A DNA stretch of 64,000 nt from Bifidobacteriaceae bacterium (GTDB lineage: Bacteria; Actinomycetota; Actinomycetes; Actinomycetales; Bifidobacteriaceae). Every line of letters begins with the position of its first letter. Position 1 is the first letter of the stretch. The position numbers were made by a program, and so were the translations under genes. Below are positions 63,940 to 64,000 of this stretch, in pieces. The notes under the pieces were generated by a model. The model was not told where the DNA came from. It searched no databases and saw only the letters and a list, made by a program, of their open reading frames with translations. The stretch lies in assembly GCA_022651005.1 (NCBI GenBank), contig JALCQD010000002.1, forward strand, positions 594,551 through 658,550, read 5' to 3'.

Positions 63940-64000
63940 TCAGCCAATCCGCTAATCCGTCAGAATTACACAGTGGTGGGGGGGGCGCGGCCGGGGCGGC
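63940..64000. other. Window end with G-rich run
   Basis: After the racemase stop no gene is seen. The final 28 bases are GGTGGGGGGGGCGCGGCC-like, unlike anything else in the window. Confidence 0.5.

Overview
This is about 64 kb of chromosomal DNA from a member of the Bifidobacteriaceae (Actinobacteria), Bifidobacterium or a close relative. The evidence is moderately high GC, the actinobacterial pairs recA-recX-DUF3046 and DUF3710-DUF3159, a bL37-type 24-residue ribosomal protein, a fused MsrAB, the XerD-ParA-ScpA-ScpB row and a lysine/ornithine-type MurE cluster. The species cannot be fixed from sequence alone. Almost everything is core genome. I see no insertion sequence, prophage, CRISPR array, rRNA or tRNA.

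Layout. 1-5.7 kb: end of a small membrane protein, ROK glucokinase, trpD and secA. 5.8-10.1 kb: long ribosome hibernation factor, RNase P RNA (opposite strand), recX, recA with a LexA box inside its promoter, DUF3046, and a ClgR-type regulator. 10.2-18.5 kb: cinA, pgsA, ftsK, miaA, miaB, and a divergent small alarmone synthetase. 18.5-20.5 kb: Bax inhibitor-1 and EamA membrane proteins. 20.5-30.7 kb: aconitase, a cation P-type ATPase, an orphan binding lipoprotein, a TrmA/RumA-type methyltransferase, DUF3159, DUF3710 and exonuclease III. 30.7-36.6 kb: a complete oligopeptide ABC transporter with fused ATPases. 36.9-43.1 kb: xerC, an SH3-like small protein, tyrA, pheA, a four-helix membrane protein, an unusual 20-bp-period repeat block, and typA. 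43.5-48.7 kb: a NiaP-like transporter, scpB, scpA, parA and xerD. 48.8-50.2 kb: rplT, rpmI, infC. 50.4-57.9 kb: msrAB, thiN, gap, a YbaK-type deacylase, galM, bL37, an ECF sigma/anti-sigma pair and a DEDDh exonuclease. 58-64 kb: a peptidoglycan cross-bridge cluster.

How genes work together. The right end is the most coherent system. MurE puts a diamino acid (probably Lys or Orn) in the stem peptide. A FemAB-type ligase, an ATP-grasp protein resembling D-aspartate ligase and an Asp/Glu racemase could then supply and attach the bridge residue, most simply D-Asp. A DegT-like PLP protein sits between them with no obvious role. The xerC/xerD, ftsK and scpAB/parA genes cover chromosome dimer resolution and segregation. 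A shared 10-bp palindrome, TGAACGTTCA, lies in front of both glucokinase and aldose epimerase and suggests a common LacI-type regulator. Several genes have a -10 element ending only 5-10 nt before the start codon and no Shine-Dalgarno sequence, pointing to leaderless transcripts.

Most interesting for follow-up: the 20-bp modular repeat block at 40911-41070, compensated changes in the P4 helix of RNase P RNA, the cross-bridge cluster with its unexplained PLP protein, the shared glk/galM operator, a possible AUU start for infC, and a large helical insertion in the first ATPase domain of the peptide transporter.
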